From contig JADJBL010000005.1 in NCBI GenBank assembly GCA_016703765.1, forward strand, positions 156,111-220,110: a DNA stretch of 64,000 nucleotides, in the 5' to 3' direction. This document shows positions 17,614 to 26,493 of the stretch, piece after piece. Positions within the stretch are counted from its first letter, which is position 1. Each line of letters begins with the position of its first letter. Under the pieces are notes generated by a model. The model saw only the letters and a list, made by a program, of their open reading frames with translations, was not told the origin of the DNA and ran no database searches. The stretch comes from Saprospirales bacterium (GTDB lineage Bacteria > Bacteroidota > Bacteroidia > Chitinophagales > Saprospiraceae). The translations under genes and the position numbers were made by a program.

Positions 17614-18531
17614 ATGAACGTATTTCCCTCTACCCTCCGGGATATGGTTGCCATACAGCGAAACCCTGGCCTGCCCGGTATCTACGATATTGAATTCCGA
17701 CATCTGGACCGGCTCCAGGGCTACGACTTCCTCGAATGCCACCTGGTCCTTTACCCCTACAGCCGGCAACTGAGCTCGGGCCAGATCACCCTGATGCCCT
17801 ATGAGGAATACGTGCGGGATATCCTGGCGCAGCAACGTTCGGCCTACAAAACGATAGGCCAGGTGAGCAAAAACCTGTTCGGTATCTTCCTCGGGGCCTT
17901 GCTCGTAGCCATTTTCGCCCTGCTCAAGCCCGTCGAGCTATATTCCATCGAATCTATCGTGTCCATAATCGGCGCTTATGCCATCGGAAAAGAATTGTGG
18001 GACGACCTCGAAAACTGGCTGGTGAATGCCACCGCTTCCTCCAAAATCCGCTTCCAACCCCGGTATTACAACTATCAGCTGGAGAAAAACACCACCATTT
18101 CCAAATACTTCAACCTGGCCCGAACCAGCCGCTACGGGCAACCCATGCTCCTGCCCCATCAGATGGATTTTATCCAGCAGAGCAATTCCCAGACCGTGCG
18201 AATGTTGTTTAAAGTGGCCGAACTGCCCACCGGCGCAGAGGAGCAGGTCCACGTGCTGTCCATCCACATTCCTCCCGCCCTGGCCGGCGAATTTGAGGAC
18301 AAGGGCTACCTGTTCGGGGTGAAATGGGGGCTGGTCAGGCGGAGGGGCATTTTCCTGCGGAGCTGGGAGGTATTCCAGTCCCTTCACCGGAATTCGCTGG
18401 GCAGCCTGGACGAAAAAAACCAATGGCAGGAAGGCAAAGCCTTTTTCCGCGACACCTTCTCGCTCGGGCGCATTAAATACTACTGGAAAAACAGCGTGCT
18501 CGATGGGGTTACCCTGCTGAGCCGGGACTAA
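17614..18531 (+). CDS. Unknown protein with a central membrane hairpin
   Basis: A 305-residue protein of unrecognised family. Residues 1-85 are soluble. Two hydrophobic segments follow at about 90-125 (LFGIFLGALLVAIFALL and SIVSIIGAYAIGKELW). The last 170 residues are soluble and beta-rich in appearance, with several Arg/Lys-Tyr patches. It has no signal peptide, so it is probably an inner-membrane protein with large cytoplasmic parts. It is convergent with the DUF6498-like gene and overlaps it by four bases. Function unknown. Confidence 0.7.
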   Translation: MNVFPSTLRDMVAIQRNPGLPGIYDIEFRHLDRLQGYDFLECHLVLYPYSRQLSSGQITLMPYEEYVRDILAQQRSAYKTIGQVSKNLFGIFLGALLVAIFALLKPVELYSIESIVSIIGAYAIGKELWDDLENWLVNATASSKIRFQPRYYNYQLEKNTTISKYFNLARTSRYGQPMLLPHQMDFIQQSNSQTVRMLFKVAELPTGAEEQVHVLSIHIPPALAGEFEDKGYLFGVKWGLVRRRGIFLRSWEVFQSLHRNSLGSLDEKNQWQEGKAFFRDTFSLGRIKYYWKNSVLDGVTLLSRD

Positions 18532-19274
18532 GCGCTGGGACTCTGTTTCAGCCAAAAAAACTCGTCTCCCTTGCGGAAAGACCGCAGGTCGAACCAGGTT
18601 TTGAGCAACACCAGCACGATCACCGCCGCCGCCGGAGCGCCGAGCACCAGGATCAGCGGAGCGCCGAAGATGACCACCAGTTGCTGGATAAAGATCCGCT
18701 TGTAGGGGCCTATAAACTCCAGGATGATGGAGCCGTTCAGGTACGATTTTTCAAACAGGACGCCCTGGAGGAAATGCACCAGGTGCGCCACCCCGATGGC
18801 GATTAAACTGGACTGAATGCCTGGTTTTTCCAGAAAATAAGCGGCGATTTTGAACAGATCGCCGCTTCCTCCCAGTTCCGGATCGATAAACGAGGTGAGG
18901 AGGACGGAAAAAAGGATCATTCCCTGCACGAAAATGAAAAAGCCGTAGTGCACGACGAAAAAAGCAGCCAGAAACCAGCGCATGAATAGCTTGACTCCCC
19001 CTTTTTGGCGCTGCCAGTTGTCGAGCATTTCTTCGCGGTCCTTTTCGGGTGTGATTGCCAGCGCCTTCGAGTTGACATACTCCTTGGTAATCAGGATCTT
19101 GACGACCTGAAAGGCCCCGATGATGATGGTCTCGCTCCAATAGAGAAAAGCTACCTCCATCGCATCCCAACCCCGAAACAGGACGCCGATCAGCGGAACG
19201 AGGTTGGCCGCGATGATGGTCCAGGCCGTGACCCTGGAGGGGGATGGGAGGGTGGTTTGGATTTGGATGCTCAT
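18528..19274 (-). CDS. DUF6498-like multi-spanning membrane protein
   Basis: A 248-residue membrane protein with about six hydrophobic segments. The N-terminus WTIIAANLVPLIGVLFRGWD followed by MEVAFLYWSETIIIGAFQVVKIL, with a conserved-looking YWxE motif, resembles the DUF6498 family of uncharacterised membrane proteins. The family name is given from memory of this motif, and no function is known. The gene is divergent from the endonuclease gene, with three palindromes lying between them. Confidence 0.6.
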   Translation of the reverse strand: MSIQIQTTLPSPSRVTAWTIIAANLVPLIGVLFRGWDAMEVAFLYWSETIIIGAFQVVKILITKEYVNSKALAITPEKDREEMLDNWQRQKGGVKLFMRWFLAAFFVVHYGFFIFVQGMILFSVLLTSFIDPELGGSGDLFKIAAYFLEKPGIQSSLIAIGVAHLVHFLQGVLFEKSYLNGSIILEFIGPYKRIFIQQLVVIFGAPLILVLGAPAAAVIVLVLLKTWFDLRSFRKGDEFFWLKQSPSA

Positions 19275-19293
19275 AATGGGGTAAAAGTACAGA

Positions 19294-19526
19294 GTGACCG
19301 GGTGACTCAGTCACCCGGTCACGGAGAAAGTTTAAAAAATAGCGAAAACCCTTATAAAATAAGGTGGCTTAGCTGTTTTATTCATTTTTACGAGTCACCG
19401 GGTGACTCAGTCACCCGGTGACTCGTGATTTTTCAAAAATGGCCGAAAACCCCTATAAATTAAAGGAGTTTGGACGTTTTCCTCCTTTCCCTTACTCACC
19501 GGGTGACTCAGTCACCCGGTGAGTAA
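19294..19526. repeat. Three covarying perfect palindromes in a ~100-bp tandem unit
   Basis: Perfect palindromes lie at 19294-19322 (arms of 14), 19391-19425 (arms of 17) and 19492-19526 (arms of 17), each with a single central C. They share the core GGGTGACTCAGTCACCC. Outward positions differ between copies (GTGACC, GTCACC, CTCACC) but always with the complementary change in the other arm. The 66-68-base sequences between them are also related to each other (both contain CGAAAACCC followed by TATAAA). The centres are 100-101 bases apart. They lie between two divergent gene starts, so a regulatory or structural role is possible. Confidence 0.85.
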
Positions 19527-19559
19527 TATTATTCCCAGAAGAATCCTTATTTTAGCCAA

Positions 19560-20398
19560 ATGCGACGAATCCTTTACATATACCATCTCCCGCTCCTGCT
19601 CTTCTCCCTTCCTCCTGACCGAGCGCCCAGGCCCAGGACTCCCTTACCACCCTCCGCCTCGCCTCCTGGAACATCCAGGACTTCGGCCGCAGTAAAGACA
19701 AGGAGGAGATGCTCCTCATCGCCCAACACCTGCGCGAATTCGACCTCGTAGCCATCCAGGAAGTGGTTTCTAATAACAGCAGTGGACCCAAAGCCGTCGC
19801 CCGACTGGCCGACGAACTAGACCGCATGGGCCACGACTGGGACTACCGCATCAGCGATCCCACCGAGAGCCCGGGCTCCAAGACGGAACGCTATGCCTTC
19901 CTTTGGAAAACCGACCGCGTAAAACTACTTGGAAAAACCTGGCTCGAATCCTCCCTGCCGGATACGGTGTTCCGGGAGCCCTATCTGGCGCGCTTTGAAT
20001 TCAAAGGGGATAGCATCCTGATCGCCAGTTTTCACGCCCGCCGTGGCGCAGATAGACCGGAGGAAGAGGTTCCCCTCCTGGCCCGGCTTATCGACCGCTA
20101 CCCAAAGGAAACCCTGATCTTCGTGGGCGACTTCAACCTGAACGATTCGCACCCCGCATTCGACCGGATGAAACAAAAAGGATATAAACCCGCTTTCAGG
20201 AACCAGCCGACCAGCCTGCGGCAAACCTGCACCGACCGCTATTTTTCGGGGAATCTCGACCATATCTTCCTCCCCCCATCAATCCGCCTGCTTCGCAGCG
20301 GCATCGTCGACACCGTAGGGGAATGCGCCAATTTGAAGATGGCCCGGGCGCTGTCGGACCATGTGCCGCTTTGGGCTGAAATAGTGACTGGTGATTAG
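19560..20398 (+). CDS. Secreted endonuclease/exonuclease/phosphatase-family protein (one frameshift)
   Basis: An EEP-superfamily phosphodiesterase. The first frame (19560 onward) gives a signal peptide, RRILYIYHLPLLLFSLP. After one missing base near 19615-19640 a second frame gives LRLASWNIQDFGRS with the N-terminal metal-site Asn, then LVAIQEVV (catalytic Glu), FVGDFNLND (Asp-x-Asn) and LSDHVPLWAEI (the final Asp-His pair). All catalytic positions are present, so it probably cleaves DNA or a phosphodiester outside the cytoplasm. The last four codons and the stop (VTGD then TAG) lie inside the downstream word array. Confidence 0.8.
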
Positions 20399-20490
20399 TG
20401 ACTAGTTAGTGACTAGTGATTTGTGTTTTATTTTTGCCAGTCACCAGTCACCACCAGTCACCAGTCACCAGTCACCAGTCACCAGTCACC
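20382..20490. repeat. Inverted heptamer array (GTGACT / AGTCACC words)
   Basis: The left arm has degenerate heptamers of the type AGTGACTGGTGATT. The right arm has about seven near-perfect copies of CAGTCAC. The arms are imperfectly complementary around a T-rich centre. The array lies between two convergent genes, and each takes its stop codon from it: TAG of the endonuclease at 20396-20398 and TGA of the SulP gene at 20486-20488. It may act as a bidirectional terminator. Confidence 0.85.
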
Positions 20491-22228
20491 GATTGCACTC
20501 CAAAAAGACCCTCGCCTCGCAGGTCTCGCAGATCTTCGGGTCGAGCCGTTTGTATATTGCGGGGATGGCCTCGCTTTTGGTTTTGAAGAAATGATCTTCG
20601 CCGATCTCGTCGCGATAGCCGCCGGAGATGAGCACGTCCTGGGCGACGAGCTTGAGGCCGCAGATGTACAGGTCGCCGCCGAGCTCGCGCCAGCGTTGTG
20701 CCTCCTGCACCAGAAACTCCGCTCCCGTGATGTCCACAAAATTGATCCCGTTGGCCAGGATGAGCAGGTGTCTTTGCGGATGGTGCTCACTGAGTTCGGC
20801 CAGGAAGGACGCGACGTGGTCGACCGCTCCGTAGTAGAGCGAACCGTCGATCCGGACGACCTTGAGCTGCGGGCATTCGGTTAATGGTTTTCGCGCCACA
20901 TTGGTGAAATGGCGGGTGGGGTCCGAAGGATCGGGGGCCATGATCGCCACATGGGGCTTGGAGGTGCGCTGCAGGTAAAACAACAGCGACAAAAAGACCC
21001 CGATATAGATGGCAAACTCGAGCTCGAAGAAAATCGTGGCCAGAAAAGTGGTGATCAACACCGCGTTCTCCTTTTTACTGGACTTGGAAATGCCCCTGAT
21101 ATGATGAAAATCGATCAGGTTGAAAGCCACCAGCAGGATGAGGCCTCCCATCGCAGCCATGGGGAGATACGACGCCCAAGGCGCCACCAGCAACAGAAAA
21201 ATAGCGAGGATCAACGCCGCAAAAATGGCCGACATAGGGGTCACCGCCCCGCCCGAATGATTGACGCCCGAGCGGGTAAAAGACCCCGAACCGGCGTAGC
21301 TGGAGAAAAAACTCCCCACGATATTGGACAAACCCTGTCCTATAAACTCCTGGCTGCCGTCGATCCGCTGTCGGGTCTTGGTGCCGATCGCCCGCGCAAT
21401 GGCCACGGCTTCGATCAAACCCAAAAGAGCCACCGCAAAAGCACTGGAGGAAAGTTTTCGGAAATTGTAAATACTCAGTTCCGGCGCATCAAAGGGGGGC
21501 AGCCGCGAAGGCATCTCCTGGACGAAACGGATGCCCCGTTCCGCGCCTCCCAATATCGCAGCCAGGGCCGAGCCGACGAGGATGGCGACCAGCAAATGGG
21601 GGATCTTTTTCGAAATCCTCCTCATCAACAGGGCCGTCAGCAGGGTAGCCAGGCCAATCCCCAACTCGTATAGATTGGTGTACGGTATCTGGAGTACGAT
21701 ATTCCTCCAGGTGTAAAAAAAGCCCTCTCCCTGCGGAACGTTGATCCCCAGGGCGTGCTTCATCTGGCTGGTGGCGATCAGGAGGGCGGCGCCAGCTGTG
21801 AATCCGATCACTACGGTATGCGAAACGAAATTGGTCAGCATACCCAGTCTCGCCAAGCCCAGGCCCAACTGAAAAACGCCGGCCAGAAAGGTCAGCACCA
21901 ACGCCAATTGGATAAACTCGGGCGAGCCCGGGGTCGCCAGTTCGCTGATCGCACTGAACACGACAAGGGAAATAGCCGTCGTCGGGCCGGAGATCAAATG
22001 CATCGAAGAACCGAACAGCGCCGCCACAATAGGCACCACGATAGCCGTGTACAGCCCGTAAACAGGAGGCATCCCCGCAATCATGGCAAAGGCCACACCC
22101 TGGGGCAGCACGATGATGGCCCCCGTCAATCCCGCCAGCAAATCCGCCCGCAAGGTCTTCCGAGTGACCAGCGGGGTCCAATTGAGGAAGGGGAAGATGC
22201 TGTGGAGGAGTTCTTTGCGATCGAGCAT
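20486..22228 (-). CDS. SulP family anion transporter with STAS domain
   Basis: A 580-residue SLC26/SulP transporter. The N-terminal region has DLLAGLTGAIIVLPQGVAFAMIAGMPPVYGLY, the SulP signature, followed by about a dozen hydrophobic segments up to residue 410. The C-terminal STAS domain (LKVVRIDGSLYYGAVDHVASF and LLILANGINFVDITGAEFLVQEA) is complete. Substrate is not decidable from sequence; sulfate or bicarbonate are common. Because it follows the sulfur-oxidation genes on the same strand, sulfate or sulfite movement is a reasonable guess. Its stop is encoded in the downstream heptamer array. Confidence 0.88.
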   Translation of the reverse strand: MLDRKELLHSIFPFLNWTPLVTRKTLRADLLAGLTGAIIVLPQGVAFAMIAGMPPVYGLYTAIVVPIVAALFGSSMHLISGPTTAISLVVFSAISELATPGSPEFIQLALVLTFLAGVFQLGLGLARLGMLTNFVSHTVVIGFTAGAALLIATSQMKHALGINVPQGEGFFYTWRNIVLQIPYTNLYELGIGLATLLTALLMRRISKKIPHLLVAILVGSALAAILGGAERGIRFVQEMPSRLPPFDAPELSIYNFRKLSSSAFAVALLGLIEAVAIARAIGTKTRQRIDGSQEFIGQGLSNIVGSFFSSYAGSGSFTRSGVNHSGGAVTPMSAIFAALILAIFLLLVAPWASYLPMAAMGGLILLVAFNLIDFHHIRGISKSSKKENAVLITTFLATIFFELEFAIYIGVFLSLLFYLQRTSKPHVAIMAPDPSDPTRHFTNVARKPLTECPQLKVVRIDGSLYYGAVDHVASFLAELSEHHPQRHLLILANGINFVDITGAEFLVQEAQRWRELGGDLYICGLKLVAQDVLISGGYRDEIGEDHFFKTKSEAIPAIYKRLDPKICETCEARVFLECNR

Positions 22229-22229
22229 T

Positions 22230-22304
22230 TTTGGTGACTAGTGACTGGTGACTAGTGACTGGTGATCTGGTGACTAGTCACTGGTCACCAGTCACCGATC
22301 ACTA
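22230..22304. repeat. Inverted heptamer array between SulP and the Mo-oxidoreductase
   Basis: The left part reads GGTGACTAGTGACTGGTGAC and the right part is its imperfect complement ending in CACCAGTCACCGATCACTA. Seven-base periodicity is clear. The molybdoprotein gene, read on the minus strand, stops at a TAG formed by the edge of the array (22302-22304). The array starts two bases upstream of the SulP start codon, so it also occupies the SulP leader. Confidence 0.85.
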
Positions 22305-25153
22305 AATATAAAACATTTCTTCCGCCGGCCTCAGCGCCCGCTTCATCCACAGGGGCCGCCGGAGGCCGTTGGGGCCAGGGGCGGGACGGGTCATGGCCAG
22401 CCATTTTTTATACACTTCGAACGACTTGTTCGTGTCTACAAAAATATCGCCGTATTTGTCGTCCGCGTGCGCTTTTTCAAGCCGCACTTTCTGGTGCCAG
22501 CAGTGCATACCGCTGATGGGGTCGGGGTGAACGGGAAAGGTGATATTCTGGTGAACCCCGCCGTCGCTCCAGAAGATGCGGGAGCTGTCCGGGTCGCTAC
22601 TCTTGAAGGGAACGATGTCGCCGATCGTGCTCATTTTCCAGCCGCCTTTCCCGTCGTTGTCGATGGAGACGGTGTTGACCGCCCAGCGGTTGCCGTGGGC
22701 GTCGCTGGGGCGGCGCCAGCGGCCGAGGTGGTGAGAGCAGGCGATGATGCCGGGCTTCATGCCCTCCGTTACCCAGACCTTATCCACGAAGTAACCGATC
22801 TCGGTGTTCACCCTGAGTATGTCACCTGTATGGACCCCCAGCCTGTCGGCGTCTTCCGGGTGTATCCAGATCGGGTTCCGGTTGGAGATCTCATAGAGCC
22901 ATTTGGCGTTGCCGGAACGCGAGTGGATCAGGGTGGGGAGGCGGAAGGTGGGCACCAGCGGGTACTCGTTCTTCGAACGGTCCATTTCCTCCTCGTGGAT
23001 ATGGCTTTTGATATAGGTCGGAATGGCGTACTCGGGCCATTTCCAGTCGATCATGGTTTGGGAGAAGAACTCGTTTTTCCTCGAAGGGGTCGGGAAACCC
23101 TCCACGGGCTTTCCTCCGGCCATTATGCCGATCCCCTTCCTTTTTTTGTGATCACTCCGGAAATGGGGTCGACGCTGGTATCTTCCATTTGGGAAGCAGA
23201 AAGCTCCTTCAGGTGCAGGTCGTACACGGAAGGTTCCACGACGAATGCGCCGTATTTGCGCATGAAATCGAGCGGGGTCATTCCTTCCGCGGCGGCGGCG
23301 GCGGGGAGTCCTTTTGTGTTTTCAAAAATGTATTGATAATACTCGTCGACAGTGATCTTTTCTCCCGGCCGGTAAGGCGATTCGAAATGCTTGCGGATGC
23401 CCATGCTGCCGTCGGGGTCGATGCGCCACGACAGTTCGATCCAGAATTCATCTTCCTCCCAGACCTCGCCGGGGTTGACTTCGTAGGTATAGGTGAACGG
23501 TTTTCCCGTTCGGCGTGCCGCTTCCCGGAAGACCGGCTGACGGAAGGCGATCCAGACGCCGGCGTGGGTCTCGTAGGTGTTGAGGTCGTGCCGTTCGGAA
23601 GCCAGGCCCATGGGCAGGACGTAGTCCGCGAAAAAGGCCGTTTCGCTCCAGGTGGGCGTCAGGGCCGCGTGCAGGCCGAACATCGACTCATCCGAAAAGG
23701 CTTCGATCCAGGTAAATCCGTCGGGGTAAGTCCAGACGGGGTTGAAGACCCTGGAGAAATACACGTCCATAAACCCGCGGCGCTCCTTGAGGAAGTGGGG
23801 GAGCAGGAAGCTGGGCTCGAAGAAGGACAAGGGGTATTCCTTCGGAAAATGAAGCTCGTTCCAGAAGGTCTGAGCGGGAGGGGTATCGAAAAATTTGGGG
23901 TGGTATTTGTTCCAGGTATTGGGAGAGGTGCCGCCCACGGTGCCGACGCTACCGGTGAGCACGTGGAGGAAATGCAGGCAACGGGCCACCGCCCAGCCGC
24001 CGAGGTTTCCGGAGGATGCGCTGCGCCAGTTGTGGCTGGCAAAACGGGTGCCGGCTTCGCCGATGCCGCGCGCCACATCCCGGGTCATGGCTGCGGTCAC
24101 TCCGCTTTCCTTTTCCGCATATTCGGGCGTGTATTCAGCATACACTTCCCGCAGGGTTTCGATGAATTGTTCAAAGGTGCAAGGCCTGTCGGGATACTCC
24201 TTTTTCAGGTATTCGTCCCAGTTGACCCAGGTTTCGATATACTCGCGGTTGTACCACCCTTCGTCGAGCAGGATCTTGGCGATGGCGAGAAGCACGGCCG
24301 CTTCCGTGCCCGGGTAGGAGGGCATCCAGTAGTCGGCGTGGCTGGCGGTATTGGACAGGCGAGGGTCGACGACGGCCAGTTTGGCGCCGTTCATCTTGCC
24401 CTCCATGATCCGCTGGGCATGGGGGTTGAAATAGTGCCCGCTTTCCAGGTGTGCGCTGATCAGCAGAATGAACTTGGCATTCGCGTGGTCGGGGGAGGGG
24501 CGGTCGTGCCCGTACCAGATGGCGTATCCGAAGCGGGCGCCGGAAGAACAGACATTGGTATGGCTGTTGTGCCCGTCGATATTCCAGGATTGCAGCACCC
24601 GGTCCATATATCCTTCGTGGCCCGGCCGGCCGACGTGGTAGGCGATCTCGTTGTTGCGGCCCTCCAAAATGGCCTTGCGCATGCGCCCCGCGATATCGTC
24701 GAGCACCTGATCCCAAGTCACGCGGGTCCATTTCCCTTCGCCGCGTTTCCCCTCGCGTTTGAGCGGATACAGGATGCGGTCCGGGTCGGTGATCTGGTTG
24801 ATGGTGGCCGGACCTTTTGCGCAGTTGCGCCCGCGGCTTGCCGGGTGGTAGGGGTTTCCTTCGAATTTTCGAACCTGCCAGCTGTCCTTGTCGATGAAGG
24901 CGGTCAGACCGCAAGCCGATTCACAGTTGAAGCAAGTGGTCGGCACGATCATATAATTCTTCTTGACCTTCCTGGGCCAGCCCTTGGCCTCGTACTCCGT
25001 CCAGTCGTCCCATTTCTCGGGCGGCGGAAAATTGGTGAGTTGCCCGGGCTCGGTCAGGGAATCCAGCGCTGCCGGTTCTTCCTTATGCAGGTTGGGAATG
25101 AGGCCGATCGACTCGGCGATTCGCTCTATGATGCTGGGTTTGCGGGAAGCCAT
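22302..25153 (-). CDS. Molybdopterin oxidoreductase, PsrA/SoeA-like catalytic subunit (one frameshift)
   Basis: DMSO-reductase-family catalytic subunit of about 950 residues. Cys74, Cys77, Cys81 and Cys111 form the [4Fe-4S] motif, and Cys202 in HTNVCSSG is the likely Mo ligand. The C-terminal molybdopterin-dinucleotide domain is in a different frame from 23123 down. The break is at a run of seven A near 23135, and one extra A joins ISGVITKK directly to the IMAGGKPVEGFPTPSRKNEF continuation. There is no twin-arginine signal, which argues for cytoplasmic placement as in SoeA (sulfite dehydrogenase) rather than periplasmic PsrA. It is transcribed after the ferredoxin-NrfD and SQR genes. A TAATG junction at 23121-23125 would otherwise suggest two coupled genes. 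Confidence 0.85.
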
Positions 25154-25154
25154 T

Positions 25155-25249
25155 TTTAGTGATTAGTGACTGGTGATTAGTGACTGGTGGCTGGTGATTA
25201 GTGAGTTGCGACTAGTCACTAGTCACTAGTCACTAATCACTAATCACCA
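25155..25249. repeat. Inverted heptamer array between Mo-oxidoreductase and SQR
   Basis: The left arm is TAGTGATTAGTGACTGGTG-type heptamers. The right arm is ACTAGTC and ACTAATC heptamers. The two arms are complementary over most of their length. On the minus strand the SQR stop codon (TAA, 25250-25252) directly abuts the array. The Mo-oxidoreductase start lies immediately to its left, so the array also forms that gene's leader. Confidence 0.85.
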
Positions 25250-26470
25250 TTACATTTGCCCTTTCAAAATCATATTCCAATACAAAAACGGCAGGGCGTA
25301 TTTCTTGAGCAGCCACATGGAGTACCTTTCCTTGGACTGATCGAAGGGGAAGGTTTCCATCGGGTTGTTGTCGTAGTCGAACTCGGCCATGACGATCTTG
25401 CCGTAGCCGGTGATCAGCGGGCAGGAGGCATAACCGTTGTAGGAGGCGGTCATGGGCTTGCCGTCCATCAGGCTCAGGAGGTTTTCGACCAGGACGGGCA
25501 TTTGCTTGCGCACCCCGGCGCCGGTTTTGGCGGTGGGCAGGCTGGATGCGTCTCCCAGGCCGAAGATGTTCGGGTAGCGCACGTGTTGAAGCGTGTTTTT
25601 ATTCACATCTACCCAGCCGAAGAACGGAGTATTCGGCACAACCGGAACGGCCAGGGGGCTTTTCTTGATAAAGTCCGGAGCGCTTTGGGGCGGGGTGACG
25701 TGGATCATGTCGAAGGATTGCTCAATGCGCTCCAGGAATTTTCCAGCGGTATCGACCTTGTCGAAGTAGGCGATTTTACGCTCCCCGTCGATCTCCGTCA
25801 GGTTGTGGAAAAAGTGGGTTTTGATCCCATAGCGGGCCACGACCTTCAGCAGGGTTTCCGCATATTTTTTTACTCCGAAAATAATCGTTCCGCCCGAGTA
25901 AAAATGCACATCGGAGTCCTTGAGAAAACCTTTCCGGCGGAGATAATCGGAAGACAGGTAAAGGCTTTTCTGCGGAGCGCCACCACATTTAACGGGGGTG
26001 TTGGGACTGGTAAAGATCGCCTTACCGCCTTTGGGAAAATTCTCCAGGCACTCGAAGGTGTAAGGCGCCGTTTGGAAGGTATAATTGGAGGTCACCCCGT
26101 TTTTCCCGAGGTTTTCCTTTAATCCTTTGACCTTGTCAAAATCGAGCTGAATGCCCGGGGCCACGATGAGGTAATCGTAGGTGTATTTTTTACCGCTTGC
26201 GCAGGTAAGCGTATTTTGTTCGGGCTCAAAGGTCGCCACGGCGTCCTTGATCCAGGTGGCCTTGTGTGGGATGACGCTCTCTTCGTCCCGTACAGTGGTG
26301 TTGATGTCGAAGGTGCCTCCGCCAACCAGCGAGAAGGCGGGTTGGTAATAATGCTTTTCGGAAGGCTCGATAATGCCTACTTTGAGGTTGCCGTTTTTGA
26401 GCAGGAGTTTGGCGGCGGCAGAGATGCCGGCATTTCCTCCGCCTACGATGAGAACTTGATAATCGCTCAT
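25250..26470 (-). CDS. Type II sulfide:quinone oxidoreductase-like flavoprotein
   Basis: A 406-residue FAD protein of the pyridine-nucleotide-disulfide fold. The N-terminal dinucleotide site is VLIVGGGNAGISAA, a second FAD motif is YLIVAPG, and IFGLGDASSLPTAKTGA lies near residue 303. Two cysteines match the catalytic pair of mitochondrial-type SQR: Cys162 in VKCGGAPQK and Cys350 in YASCPLITGYGK. It should oxidise sulfide to a persulfide or thiosulfate-type product and pass electrons to quinone at the membrane face. I took the ATG at 26470, which lies 24 bases after the upstream stop. A longer open frame continuing upstream is the shadow of the neighbouring gene. Confidence 0.87.
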   Translation of the reverse strand: MSDYQVLIVGGGNAGISAAAKLLLKNGNLKVGIIEPSEKHYYQPAFSLVGGGTFDINTTVRDEESVIPHKATWIKDAVATFEPEQNTLTCASGKKYTYDYLIVAPGIQLDFDKVKGLKENLGKNGVTSNYTFQTAPYTFECLENFPKGGKAIFTSPNTPVKCGGAPQKSLYLSSDYLRRKGFLKDSDVHFYSGGTIIFGVKKYAETLLKVVARYGIKTHFFHNLTEIDGERKIAYFDKVDTAGKFLERIEQSFDMIHVTPPQSAPDFIKKSPLAVPVVPNTPFFGWVDVNKNTLQHVRYPNIFGLGDASSLPTAKTGAGVRKQMPVLVENLLSLMDGKPMTASYNGYASCPLITGYGKIVMAEFDYDNNPMETFPFDQSKERYSMWLLKKYALPFLYWNMILKGQM

Positions 26471-26493
26471 AATGTGTTTTGTTTGTTGGTCTC

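Noticed and set aside
19294..19526. Short CRISPR array
   Set aside because: Repeats of about 30 bases with 66-68-base spacers look CRISPR-like, but the spacers are related to each other, the repeats are not identical, and no cas gene is present.
20430..20490. Simple-sequence repeat or CRISPR-like (CAGTCAC)n run
   Set aside because: The unit is only seven bases with no spacers, and it pairs with an inverted arm. It is the word-array type seen at other gene ends.
22302..23123. Separate gene for the C-terminal molybdopterin domain
   Set aside because: The TAATG junction looks like coupled genes, but the domain is never autonomous in this family, and one A added to the A7 run joins the frames into a normal-length protein.
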